Shown: positions 25,905 through 33,661 of the stretch, piece after piece
Position numbering within the stretch: the first letter of the stretch is position 1
How the letters are laid out: the number at the start of each line of letters is the position of its first letter
DNA from: Devosia sp. FKR38
GTDB taxonomy: Bacteria > Pseudomonadota > Alphaproteobacteria > Rhizobiales > Devosiaceae
Reading direction: 5' to 3'
Assembly (NCBI RefSeq): GCF_005222805.1
Contig: NZ_STGC01000005.1
Coordinates: forward strand, 2,561,256-2,625,255
DNA: 64,000 bases
Position numbers and translations under genes: made by a program
The notes under the pieces: model-generated
Told to the model about the DNA's origin: nothing
Database searches by the model: none
Seen by the model: the letters and a program-made list of their open reading frames with translations, nothing else

Positions 25905-27446
25905 TCATGCCATGCCTCGCACGATCTCGAGGAACGCCGCATGGCCCAGCGCCTGGCTGGCCGCTGCACGATATTCCTTGACCAGGCTCTCATAGGTTTC
26001 GCGGGCAAACTGGCGTAGCTTGGGGTCCTTCTCCATCTCCCGCCGCGCCAGGCCCTGGTCGAGCAACCCAAGCCCCGCCAGCACCGGATAGTAGAGCTGG
26101 GTCTGGATATGCGGCAGCCCGAAAAGATTCTCCGGGAACTGGTCATGTCGCGGCATCTGCGTCTGCCAGCGCGCCAGCTGCGCCTTGCTCTCGGGGTGGA
26201 TGCGATTGGCCCGCACCTCGCGCCAGAACGGGGTATCGTCGCGCTCGACCATATAGTGCGTGTTCACAAAGGTGCGGAAGTCATCCACCTGCCGGCCGAC
26301 CCGCTGGTTGTAGTCGACGCGCTCAGCCGGCGTCATGCCCTTTGGATGCTTGAGATGCCGGTCGGCAAACAGCATCATCTGCACGATCGTGCCATGGATG
26401 GACGTGGACTCCAGCGGCTCGAGGAAGCTTGAACTCAGCCCCACCGCCAGCACATTGCCCACCCAGGCATTGGCCAGCCGGCCGATCGAAAAGCGGATGT
26501 CGCTGCGCACCTCGATCTCGCGCCCTAGCACGCGCTCCACCTCGGCCTTGGCCTGTTCGGGCGTCGAGAACGCATCCGAATAGACATAGCCGCAGCCATA
26601 GCGGGTCTGCGTCGGGATCTGCCACATCCAGCCCGATTCCTGCGCCCAGGCGCGGGTGTAATTGGCAATCTCCTCGCCCGGCTTGATATCGAGCCAGAAC
26701 GGCAGCGCCCGGTTGACCGGCAGTTCATGCGCATAGGAAATCCAGTCCGCCTGCATTTCCTTGACGATCAGCTGCTTGCGAAAGCCCGTCGCGTCGATGA
26801 AGAAATCGCCGGCCAACACCTGCCCATTGTCCAGCGTCAGCGCCGTCACATGCCCGCTCTCTGCATCGCGCTCGACGCCGGCAACCACGGCATCGACGAT
26901 CTCGACGCCTTTGGATTTGCTGGCAAAAAACCGCCCCACCTTGGCCTGGTCGAAATGATAGGCATGGTGGAATGGCCCCAGCGGGATCAGCGAGCCGTCG
27001 GCCTTCTTGGCATAGGGCGCCTTCTTCTGCTCCAGCAATGGCCCGAACAGGTGCATGTCCGTGATCGGTCGCCCCGCCGCTATGGCATAGACATTGAGAT
27101 AGTCGGCCGGAGCGCCCGCTGGCGGCCTGATCACCTGATGCGGATCATCGATTGGCCCGTAGTAGGTGTAGCCCTTGCGGCGCCAGTCCTCGTGCCGGAT
27201 GCCGAGCTTGAACGTCGCCTCGGTTTTGCGGAAGAACTCGAACTCGTCGATTCCGAAGTGCTTGAGCAACACGCGGAAGGCGGCCGTTGTCGCCTCGCCC
27301 ACGCCAACCGTGGGAATGCTCGATGGCTCGATCACGCTGATGCGGATGTCGAGTCCCTTTCGACGTGCCGCGTCCTGAATGATGAAAGCCGCGATCCAGC
27401 CGGCGGTGCCCCCGCCGACGACCACAAAATGCGATTGCCGATCCAT
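25905..27446 (-). CDS. Flavin-dependent tryptophan-halogenase family protein
   Basis: The 513-residue product has the FAD-binding GGGTAGWIAA at residues 11-20, the catalytic-type lysine at position 80 (ATFKLGIR), the halogenase signature WMWQIP at 273-278, and the pair Glu346-Ser347 in EPLESTS. The spacing is nearly identical to PrnA (Lys79, Trp272-Pro277, Glu346). It is therefore likely to be a catalytically competent halogenase needing FADH2, halide and oxygen. No flavin reductase or biosynthetic cluster is adjacent. GGAGG lies 7 bp upstream of ATG 27446. Confidence 0.9.
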   Translation of the reverse strand: MDRQSHFVVVGGGTAGWIAAFIIQDAARRKGLDIRISVIEPSSIPTVGVGEATTAAFRVLLKHFGIDEFEFFRKTEATFKLGIRHEDWRRKGYTYYGPIDDPHQVIRPPAGAPADYLNVYAIAAGRPITDMHLFGPLLEQKKAPYAKKADGSLIPLGPFHHAYHFDQAKVGRFFASKSKGVEIVDAVVAGVERDAESGHVTALTLDNGQVLAGDFFIDATGFRKQLIVKEMQADWISYAHELPVNRALPFWLDIKPGEEIANYTRAWAQESGWMWQIPTQTRYGCGYVYSDAFSTPEQAKAEVERVLGREIEVRSDIRFSIGRLANAWVGNVLAVGLSSSFLEPLESTSIHGTIVQMMLFADRHLKHPKGMTPAERVDYNQRVGRQVDDFRTFVNTHYMVERDDTPFWREVRANRIHPESKAQLARWQTQMPRHDQFPENLFGLPHIQTQLYYPVLAGLGLLDQGLARREMEKDPKLRQFARETYESLVKEYRAAASQALGHAAFLEIVRGMA

Positions 27447-27650
27447 CGATAGTCCTCCGCCCTCAAGGCTAGCGGGCCCCACCCCGCCAAGGCAAGCCGC
27501 TCTTTGGAAGCCGGAACTCTATGCTTGATTGTCGGACTGTCGGGCTGTTCGGGCCCATCGCGGTCTCACAGCGTCGTCATCTGCTGCATTTCCGCGGCGA
27601 CATTGGGGTGCTACAAGCCCGCCAGGGGATGCAAACTCTTTGAAATCACC

Positions 27651-27708
27651 CTCCGTCTCCGGACGGAGCACAGCGCCGGTGCCGGGTTCCTCACCGAACC
27701 CAGGGCAC
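27651..27708. other. Two adjacent hairpins in the halogenase/DapA-family intergenic region
   Basis: The 396-bp gap between the divergent halogenase and DapA-family genes holds two hairpins. One is a perfect 7-bp stem with a 4-base loop (27651-27657 with 27662-27668). The second has 11 bp (GTGCCGGGTTC 27679-27689 with 27696-27701 and 27704-27708) and a 2-base bulge. Neither has a T-tract, so they are not ordinary terminators. They could belong to a leader RNA of the aldolase gene. The rest of the gap shows nothing I can assign. Confidence 0.4.
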
Positions 27709-27842
27709 GGGTGCAAACACATGCGCGGCAATGTCGAACTTCTTGTCGACAGTTTGTCGGCTAGAATGTACAGAGATATCGACGCCGAAGTGAATGACAC
27801 TTCAAACCCAAGCTTTCACAAATCCTTTCTGGAGCCCGACCC

Positions 27843-28775
27843 ATGCAAACCAGCCCGTTCTCCGGGTGTATTCCCGCCCTCATGACACCCTGTCGCGCAG
27901 ACGGGACGCCCGATTTCGATGGACTGGTCCGCAAGGGCCGGGAATTGATCGGCCTGGGCATGTCGGCCGTGGTCTACTGCGGCTCCATGGGCGACTGGCC
28001 TCTGCTGACCGATGCCCAGCGCATGGAAGGCGTTGAAAGGCTTGTTGCCGCTGGTCTTCCCGTGGTCGTCGGCACGGGCGCGGTCAACACGCGCATCGCC
28101 GCTGAGCATGCCGCCCATGCCCAGAAGGTTGGCGCCGCCGGCCTTATGCTGATCCCGCGCGTGCTCTCGCGTGGTTCATCGGTCATTGCCCAGAAGAACC
28201 ATTTCAAGGCCCTGCTCGCCGCCGCGCCCAATCTGCCGGCCGTGATCTACAACAGCCCCTACTATGGCTTTGCCACCCGCGCCGATCTCTTCTTCGCCCT
28301 GCGCGCCGAGCATCCCAATCTGGTGGGCTTCAAGGAATTTGGCGGTGAGGACGATCTGTCCTACGCGGCCGAGCACATCACCTCGGGCGATCCTGACCTG
28401 ACCCTGATGGTCGGCGTCGATACCGCCGTTTACCATGGCTTTGTGCAGTGCGGCGCCACCGGCGCCATCACTGGCATCGGCAATTGCCTGCCGCGCGAAG
28501 TGCTCCACCTGGTCGATCTCTGCATGCAGGCCCAAGCCGGGGATCCCGTCGCCCGCCGCCGCGCCAAGGAGCTCGAAGAAGCCCTGATGACCCTGTCCAA
28601 GTGGGATGCCGGTCCGGATCTGGTGCTGTTCTTCAAATATCTCCTCGTGCTCAATGGCGAGCCCGAATATGAGCGCCATTTCAACGAGACCGACATGCTG
28701 ACCCCGTCGCAGAAGGGCGTGGCGGAAGCCGCCCTCCGCCGCTTCCGCACCTGGTATGACGCCTGGGCTGCCTGA
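27843..28775 (+). CDS. Dihydrodipicolinate synthase/N-acetylneuraminate lyase family aldolase
   Basis: The 310-residue TIM-barrel protein has the Schiff-base lysine in VGFKEFGGEDD, the tyrosine in VIYNSPYYGF and the family start GCIPALMTPC. It makes or cleaves a pyruvate-derived keto acid. True DapA would have the GTTGE motif, but here the equivalent segment is CGSMGDW, so a different substrate, for example a sugar acid or hydroxyproline derivative, is more likely than lysine synthesis. It is divergent from the halogenase. Confidence 0.87.
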   Translation: MQTSPFSGCIPALMTPCRADGTPDFDGLVRKGRELIGLGMSAVVYCGSMGDWPLLTDAQRMEGVERLVAAGLPVVVGTGAVNTRIAAEHAAHAQKVGAAGLMLIPRVLSRGSSVIAQKNHFKALLAAAPNLPAVIYNSPYYGFATRADLFFALRAEHPNLVGFKEFGGEDDLSYAAEHITSGDPDLTLMVGVDTAVYHGFVQCGATGAITGIGNCLPREVLHLVDLCMQAQAGDPVARRRAKELEEALMTLSKWDAGPDLVLFFKYLLVLNGEPEYERHFNETDMLTPSQKGVAEAALRRFRTWYDAWAA

Positions 28776-28795
28776 GACCTGCATATTCCTGTTGA

Positions 28796-28830
28796 GCGCC
28801 CCGCACCCAGATTGTTCTGGAGCGGGGTGC
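28796..28830 (+). terminator. Terminator-like hairpin after the DapA-family gene
   Basis: A 9-bp outer stem with one G-U pair (28796-28804 with 28822-28830) encloses an inner CCAGA/TCTGG stem. It lies 20 bp after the stop codon but lacks a T-tract. The remainder of the 330-bp gap up to 29105 has only the phn control sites. Confidence 0.5.
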
Positions 28831-29051
28831 ATCGACTGCCCATGAGCAAGGCACAGCCGCGCCTCATCCCTCCCTCGCCCACGAGCAACATGGCGTTCTG
28901 ACAGTTGGCGCCACCCCCGGGGCTGCCTGGTCCTGGAAATCTCAGCGCGGTGCGCCGCAGCACATCCCGCACGACGCCCTCGCGCAAACGCGGGCATGGC
29001 AGCCCGGGCGTCTCGGCAGCCGCCTGCCCGTCTCAGAATTTTCGTCTAGCC

Positions 29052-29069
29052 CCGTCACTTGGGTGTCAT
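29052..29069. promoter_or_regulatory. Pho-box-like direct repeat upstream of phnF
   Basis: CCGTCAC (29052-29058) and GTGTCAT (29063-29069) are separated by 4 bp, giving the 11-bp periodicity of a PhoB site. Each matches CTGTCAY in 6 of 7 positions. PhoB control of a carbon-phosphorus lyase operon fits established knowledge of phosphate starvation. Confidence 0.5.
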
Positions 29070-29087
29070 CTGCCATCGCTAGCGTGC

Positions 29088-29105
29088 AACTCATCCGAAT
29101 GAGTT
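29088..29105. promoter_or_regulatory. Proposed PhnF operator, site 1
   Basis: AACTCAT and ATGAGTT form a perfect 7-bp inverted repeat around CCGA, ending just before the first in-frame ATG of phnF. A near-identical 18-bp sequence (15 of 18 identical) occurs at 35563-35580 in front of phnC. Two such copies at the two transcription units of one pathway suggest an operator for the local GntR-type regulator. Confidence 0.5.
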
Positions 29106-29873
29106 ATGCGGGCCGTCATGCGCAGTCGTGGACAATCGTGGGAAGCTACCCGGGACAGAATTAGCGAGGAGATCGCGGCAGGCCATCTGGCGCCCGAATC
29201 CCGCCTGCCAGCGGAGCCCGACCTCTGCCTGCTCTACAACACGCGCCGCCATTCGCTGCGCCGCGCGCTGGCGGCTCTGGTGGCCGAAGGCAAGCTGCGG
29301 GTCGAGCATGGCCGCGGCACCTTTGTCGAGCGCGCGCCGCTGATCAACTATGTCGTGGGCCCGCGCACCCGCTTCCGCGAGAATCTGATGGCCCAGGGCC
29401 TGACCGGCTCAGGCCAGGCGCTCTCCGAGGCGCAGGTTCCGGCCAGCGCGCGCGTCGCCGCCGCGCTGGGCATCGCGCCGGGCGCTTTGGTCACGGCCCG
29501 CTCCTGGCGCGGCTTTGCCAATGACCTGCCCATCAGCCTGGGTTGGTCCTACCACGATGTCGCGCGCTTCCCCGATATCGCTGAGCGCCGCAAGGCCAAT
29601 GCGTCGATCACCCAGATCTACAAGACCTACGGCATTGCCGACTATCGCCGGCACAGCACGACGGTGTTCACCCGCCTCGCCAATGAGCACGAGACCAGCC
29701 TGTTGATGATGCGGCCGGGCCAATCGGTGCTGATCGTCCAGAAGATCGACGTGGACATGGACGGCCGCCCGATCGGTTTCTCCGAGGCGGCCTGGGCCGG
29801 CGATCGCGTGCAGTTCACCTTTGAAAATGCCGATGCCCGCGGGACGCCGAGCGAAAGGACCGATGATGTTTAA
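29106..29873 (+). CDS. phnF: GntR family phosphonate utilisation regulator
   Basis: PhnF-type regulators repress phosphonate genes. The 255-residue product has a winged helix-turn-helix (RISEEIAAGHLAPESRLPAEPDL, then RRALAALVAEGKLRVEHGRGTFV) and a C-terminal UTRA ligand domain. The start could be 29106 or the ATG at 29118. The second would place the proposed operator fully upstream. The next gene, phnG, begins inside its last codons (8-bp overlap), so phnF is the first gene of the lyase operon. Confidence 0.88.
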   Translation: MRAVMRSRGQSWEATRDRISEEIAAGHLAPESRLPAEPDLCLLYNTRRHSLRRALAALVAEGKLRVEHGRGTFVERAPLINYVVGPRTRFRENLMAQGLTGSGQALSEAQVPASARVAAALGIAPGALVTARSWRGFANDLPISLGWSYHDVARFPDIAERRKANASITQIYKTYGIADYRRHSTTVFTRLANEHETSLLMMRPGQSVLIVQKIDVDMDGRPIGFSEAAWAGDRVQFTFENADARGTPSERTDDV

Positions 29874-30321
29874 TGAAGCCAATGGCGGCAATGGGCAGGA
29901 TCGGCCGGGCCATGCCGAGGCGCTGAACCTGCTGGCCCGGGCGCGCCCGGAGGGTCTGAAGGCCCTGGCCGAACTGCTGCTGGAGAATTTGGGCAATATC
30001 ACCGTGATCGAAAACCGCACCGGCCTGGTCATGGTGCCCATGCGCGACACGGTCGAAAATGTCGACTTCCACCTGGGCGAGGTGCTGGTCAGCCAGGCCC
30101 ATATCGCTGACGCCACTGGCCGCATCGGCTACGGCATGGTCACCGGGCGCGATCTCGAACGCGCCATGGCCATGGCGGTGGTAGATCTGGCGATGGCCAT
30201 CGACCCGGCCGTCGCCCCGATCACCCAGTTCATGGCCAGCGAGCGCGATCATCTTGCCCGGCTGGACGATGCCCGCATGCGCCGGGTCGAGGCCACCCGC
30301 GTCGAAATGGAGACATTCTGA
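29866..30321 (+). CDS. phnG: Phosphonate C-P lyase system subunit PhnG
   Basis: The 151-residue product matches PhnG, a structural subunit of the PhnGHIJ core complex: LLARARPEGL at the start, ENRTGLVMVPMRDTVENVDFHLGEVLVS in the middle, and ARIGYGMVTGRD-like GRIGYGMVTGRDLERAMAMA. ATG 29866 is favoured by AAGGA 6 bp upstream. It overlaps phnF by 8 bp and phnH by 1 bp (TGATG), so expression is coupled along the operon. Confidence 0.92.
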   Translation: MFNEANGGNGQDRPGHAEALNLLARARPEGLKALAELLLENLGNITVIENRTGLVMVPMRDTVENVDFHLGEVLVSQAHIADATGRIGYGMVTGRDLERAMAMAVVDLAMAIDPAVAPITQFMASERDHLARLDDARMRRVEATRVEMETF

Positions 30322-30851
30322 TGCTGACAATCTCCCAGCCCGATGCCGCCGAGGCCCGTTGCAACACCACTTTTGAGGCGCTGATGTGGGCCATGGCGCG
30401 GCCGGGCCAGGTACGTGACATGGGCGAGCCGGGTCTGGCTCCCGTCGTTGAAGCGCTGATCGACCGCGAATGCGTCGTCCACACCGACAGCGCCAGGCTC
30501 GCCCAGTTCATTGCCAATACCGGCGCAACGCCCGGCACCATCGAAATGGCCGATCACCTCTTCCACGAGACCCTCGACATCGAGGCGCTGGCGTCCGTCC
30601 GCTGCGGCACTGCGCTCTATCCCGACGATGGCGCGACGGTTGTACTGCAGGCTGCCCATGGCACCGGTACACGCCTGCGGCTCACCGGGCCTGGCATCGA
30701 TGGGGTCTGCGACATCACGTTGGCCATTCCGCCAGCTTTCTGGTCGCTGCGCGCTGCGCTCTGCGCCTATCCCGAGGGTTTTGATCTGCTGCTGGTCGAC
30801 GCGCGCGCGGTGATCGGCATTCCCCGCTCCACTCACGTCGAGGTGCTCTGA
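30321..30851 (+). CDS. phnH: Phosphonate C-P lyase system subunit PhnH
   Basis: The 176-residue product matches PhnH, with FEALMWAMARPGQV near the start, GTGTRLRLTGPGI in the middle and the conserved end IPRSTHVEV. In Escherichia coli PhnH binds the sides of the (PhnGIJ)2 core and, with PhnG and PhnI, supports transfer of the phosphonate to the 1' position of ribose. It overlaps its neighbours by single bases at both ends. Confidence 0.93.
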   Translation: MLTISQPDAAEARCNTTFEALMWAMARPGQVRDMGEPGLAPVVEALIDRECVVHTDSARLAQFIANTGATPGTIEMADHLFHETLDIEALASVRCGTALYPDDGATVVLQAAHGTGTRLRLTGPGIDGVCDITLAIPPAFWSLRAALCAYPEGFDLLLVDARAVIGIPRSTHVEVL

Positions 30852-31927
30852 TGGCCTATGTTGCGACCCGCGGTGGCGAACGGGCCATCGAACAGGCCGA
30901 GCGGCTGTTCCGGGAGGAGCTGGGCACTATCGACATGGCCCGCGTCGCCGCGATCCGTCAGTCCATGCCCTATCTCATCGATCGGGTGATGGGCGAGGCC
31001 TCGCTCTTTGACGAGGACATGGCGGCCCTGGCGCTGGCCCAGACCGGCGGCGAGCTGTCCGAGGCCGTGCTGGTGCTGCGCGCCTGGCGCACCACCCAGC
31101 CGCGCCTGGCTGTCGCCGCGCCGCTGCTGCAGGAGGACCTGCTGACGCAGCGGCGCATCTCTGCGGCTTTCAAGGACATCCCGGGCGGCCAGATCCTTGG
31201 GCCGACTTTGGACTATTCCCACCGCGTGCTGGCCACCGATGTGCTGGAGGGCAAGCCCTTTGCCCCGCCGGCCGTCGAGCCCGCCGCCAAACCCGCGCCT
31301 GCCCATCAGCCCTCACTGGCCGATTGGCAGCGCCAGCAGGGTCTGGTGGCGCCGGCTCAGGACAGCCACGTTGCGCCCGACGACATTCCCGACCTGACCC
31401 GCGAACCCATCCTCTTCCCCGCCTCGCGGGCCCATCGGCTGCAGAGCCTGGCCCGGGCCGAAACCGGTGGTGTGCTGGCGCTGGGCTATGCCGCCATGCG
31501 TGGCTATGGCAATGCCCATCCCACCGTCAACGAACTGCGCCTCGCTGAAGCCGAAGTGGTTGTCCGTCATCCCAGCGGCACGCCGTTCTCCGCCGGCCGG
31601 GTACGTGTCTGCCAGGCCGAGGTGACATCGAAGGAAAAGGGCGGCTATCTCGAACTGGGCTTTGCCGCCAGCTTTGGCTGGAACGAGGTCAAGGTCATTG
31701 CCGCCGCCACGCTCGACCTCAACTCGGCCGAAGCGCCGGTGGGCTCGCCGGTGCATGAGGAATTCTACCTCTATCACACTGAAAGTGTCGAAGCCTCGGG
31801 CTTCTGCATTCACTTCAAGCTGCCGCACTATGTCACCTTCCAGTCCGTGCTCGACGCTATGCGCGACGCCAAGGCCAAGGCCGCCGCGACGCCCGTTGAG
31901 GCGGAGCAGATGGAGCCCGCAGAATGA
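30851..31927 (+). CDS. phnI: Alpha-D-ribose 1-methylphosphonate 5-triphosphate synthase subunit PhnI
   Basis: PhnI is the nucleosidase/transferase subunit that joins phosphonate to ribose from ATP. The 358-residue product matches the family across its length (RISAAFKDIPGGQILGPTLDYSHRVL, GYAAMRGYGNAHPTV). The two histidines that help to hold metal at the PhnI-PhnJ interface in the E. coli complex are retained in HFKLPHYVTFQ near the C-terminus. It overlaps phnJ by 4 bp. Confidence 0.94.
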   Translation: MAYVATRGGERAIEQAERLFREELGTIDMARVAAIRQSMPYLIDRVMGEASLFDEDMAALALAQTGGELSEAVLVLRAWRTTQPRLAVAAPLLQEDLLTQRRISAAFKDIPGGQILGPTLDYSHRVLATDVLEGKPFAPPAVEPAAKPAPAHQPSLADWQRQQGLVAPAQDSHVAPDDIPDLTREPILFPASRAHRLQSLARAETGGVLALGYAAMRGYGNAHPTVNELRLAEAEVVVRHPSGTPFSAGRVRVCQAEVTSKEKGGYLELGFAASFGWNEVKVIAAATLDLNSAEAPVGSPVHEEFYLYHTESVEASGFCIHFKLPHYVTFQSVLDAMRDAKAKAAATPVEAEQMEPAE

Positions 31928-32838
31928 GCCTTGCTTCCCTGACAAAACCCTGGGCGGCCACCAGCTATGGCTTTCTCGACGCCTCGGCCAAGCGTGAACT
32001 GCGCCGCAAGATGCTCAAGGCCATCGCCGTGCCGGGCTGCCAGATGCCCTATGCCAGCCGCGAAGTGCCGATGGCGCGCGGCTGGGGCACCGGCGGATTG
32101 CAGGTCACGCTGACCCTGGTCAATCCGGCCTCGACCATCAAGGTCATCGACCAGGGCGCCGATGACGGCGTCAATGCCGCCTCGATCCGCCGCTTCATCA
32201 GCCGGGTCTCGGGCGCCGGCGAGACCTGGGATACGCTTGAGGCCTCGATCATCCAGTCGCGCCACCGTGTCCCCGAAGAGACCATGCGCGAGGATCAGAT
32301 CCTGGTGCTGCAGGTGCCCAATCCCGAGCCCCTGCGGGGCGTCGAACCCAATATGTCCATCGCCCGGCAGATGCATGCAGATGCCGATTATGGCCGGCTG
32401 TGGCTCACCCTTTATGAGCAGCTCGTGCGCAAGGGCCGCATCATGCAGGGCGCGGCCTATCCCAGCCTGGTCAACGGCCGCCATGTGATGACGCCATCGC
32501 CGATCCCGCGCTGGGACGTGCCCAAGCTCAACATGGCCAAACACCTCACCTTCCTGTCCGCCGGGCGCGAAAAACGCCTCCACGCCGTGCCGCCCTACAC
32601 AAAGGTGGAGCCGCTGGTCTTCTCCGACCGGCCCTATCGCGTCGAGGATCACCAGGACTTGGTGTGCCGGCGCTCGGGCATTGCCGGCTATTTCATGAAC
32701 GAGATTCCCCAGGACGATGGCAGCTCGAGCTTTGAAGTCTCCGACAGCAATCTGGGCATCAAGGCGATCCGCCGCGCCGAGGGCGAGACGGTAGACATCG
32801 GCCAGACCTGGTATCGCGGCGGGGAGTTCTCGGCATGA
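31924..32838 (+). CDS. phnJ: PhnJ homologue lacking most of the iron-sulfur/thiyl cysteines
   Basis: PhnJ is the radical-SAM subunit that breaks the C-P bond. This 304-residue homologue is conserved over the core: KVIDQGADDGVNAASIR, IIQSRHRVPEE (metal histidine), AVPGCQMP (Gly38, equal to the glycyl-radical Gly32 of E. coli) and AGREKRLHAVPPYTKVEPL. In the C-terminal cluster region, E. coli Cys241, Cys244, Cys266 and Cys272 align with Cys248, Ser251, Val272 and Gly278. No other reading frame restores the cysteines. The homology call is firm. Ordinary C-P lyase activity is doubtful. Confidence 0.88.
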   Translation: MSLASLTKPWAATSYGFLDASAKRELRRKMLKAIAVPGCQMPYASREVPMARGWGTGGLQVTLTLVNPASTIKVIDQGADDGVNAASIRRFISRVSGAGETWDTLEASIIQSRHRVPEETMREDQILVLQVPNPEPLRGVEPNMSIARQMHADADYGRLWLTLYEQLVRKGRIMQGAAYPSLVNGRHVMTPSPIPRWDVPKLNMAKHLTFLSAGREKRLHAVPPYTKVEPLVFSDRPYRVEDHQDLVCRRSGIAGYFMNEIPQDDGSSSFEVSDSNLGIKAIRRAEGETVDIGQTWYRGGEFSA

Positions 32839-33656
32839 GCATTGATATGAGCGTGTCACCGGCGCCGCTGTTGCCACCGCAGCTGATGCAGACCGAGGCC
32901 CTGTTGACCATGCGCGGCCTCAGCCGCAGCTATGGCGCGGTGCGCGCCCTGCGCAATGTTGATGTCACCGTCTATCCCGGCGAGGTCATGGGCGTGGTCG
33001 GCGAGAGCGGTTCGGGCAAGTCGACGCTGCTGCGGATGATGAACCTGGAGGATACGCCCGATCGCGGCGACTATCGCCTGCGCCTGCCGGATCGCGACGA
33101 TGGCAATCTGTTTGATCTCGGCCGCTATCAGCGCCGCATGCTGAGCGCGCACCATATCGGCATCGTCTACCAGAACCCTCACCTTGGCCTGCTCATGCGC
33201 CACAGCTCCAGCGGCAATGTCGCCGAGCGTCTGCTGATCGCGGGCGAGCGCAGCTTCGATGTGCTGCGCAGCAAGGCGCGCGACGCGCTCGATGCCTCCG
33301 AGTTCCCACTGGACCGCATGGATGCGCGCCCCGCCGAACTCTCGGGCGGCATGCAGCAGCGCGTGCAACTGGCCAAGGCCATTGCCCTCGAACCGGCTCT
33401 GCTGCTGCTCGATGAGCCGACCACCGGGCTCGATGTCAGCGTGCAGGCCCTGGTGCTCGATACGCTCAAGCGCCTGCAGCGCGACCGGCACATAACCATG
33501 GTCCTGGTCAGTCATGACCTGGGCGTCATCCGCACCATGGCCGACCGCGTGCTGGTCATGCGCCATGGCGAGGTGGTGGAACAGGGGCTGGCCGATCAGG
33601 TGTTCCAGGATCCCCAGCACCCCTACACCCAGCAACTTGTCCACGCCAAACTCTAG
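32835..33656 (+). CDS. phnK: Phosphonate C-P lyase system ABC-type protein PhnK
   Basis: The 273-residue product is an ABC-type ATPase with Walker [10 protein letters not shown], the signature LSGGMQQRVQLAKA and Walker B LLLLDEPTTGLDVSVQ. In E. coli PhnK docks onto PhnJ in the core complex and its ATPase activity is required in vivo. It is not a transporter. It overlaps phnJ by 4 bp. An N-terminal extension of about 20 residues precedes the usual family start. Confidence 0.92.
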   Translation: MSIDMSVSPAPLLPPQLMQTEALLTMRGLSRSYGAVRALRNVDVTVYPGEVMGVVGESGSGKSTLLRMMNLEDTPDRGDYRLRLPDRDDGNLFDLGRYQRRMLSAHHIGIVYQNPHLGLLMRHSSSGNVAERLLIAGERSFDVLRSKARDALDASEFPLDRMDARPAELSGGMQQRVQLAKAIALEPALLLLDEPTTGLDVSVQALVLDTLKRLQRDRHITMVLVSHDLGVIRTMADRVLVMRHGEVVEQGLADQVFQDPQHPYTQQLVHAKL

Positions 33657-33661
33657 GGATC

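Noticed and set aside
25905-27446. Part of a natural-product gene cluster
   Set aside because: No polyketide, peptide synthetase, carrier protein or tailoring genes are within the window. Neighbours are housekeeping genes.
27504-27764. Small plus-strand open frame in the halogenase/aldolase gap
   Set aside because: Cys/Arg-rich translation, no ribosome-binding site and hairpins across it. No coding signal.
32640-32838. PhnJ C-terminus altered by a frameshift
   Set aside because: All three frames were read. The neighbouring +1 frame meets a stop and the other lacks the cysteine motif, while the used frame retains conserved residues to its end and overlaps phnK normally.
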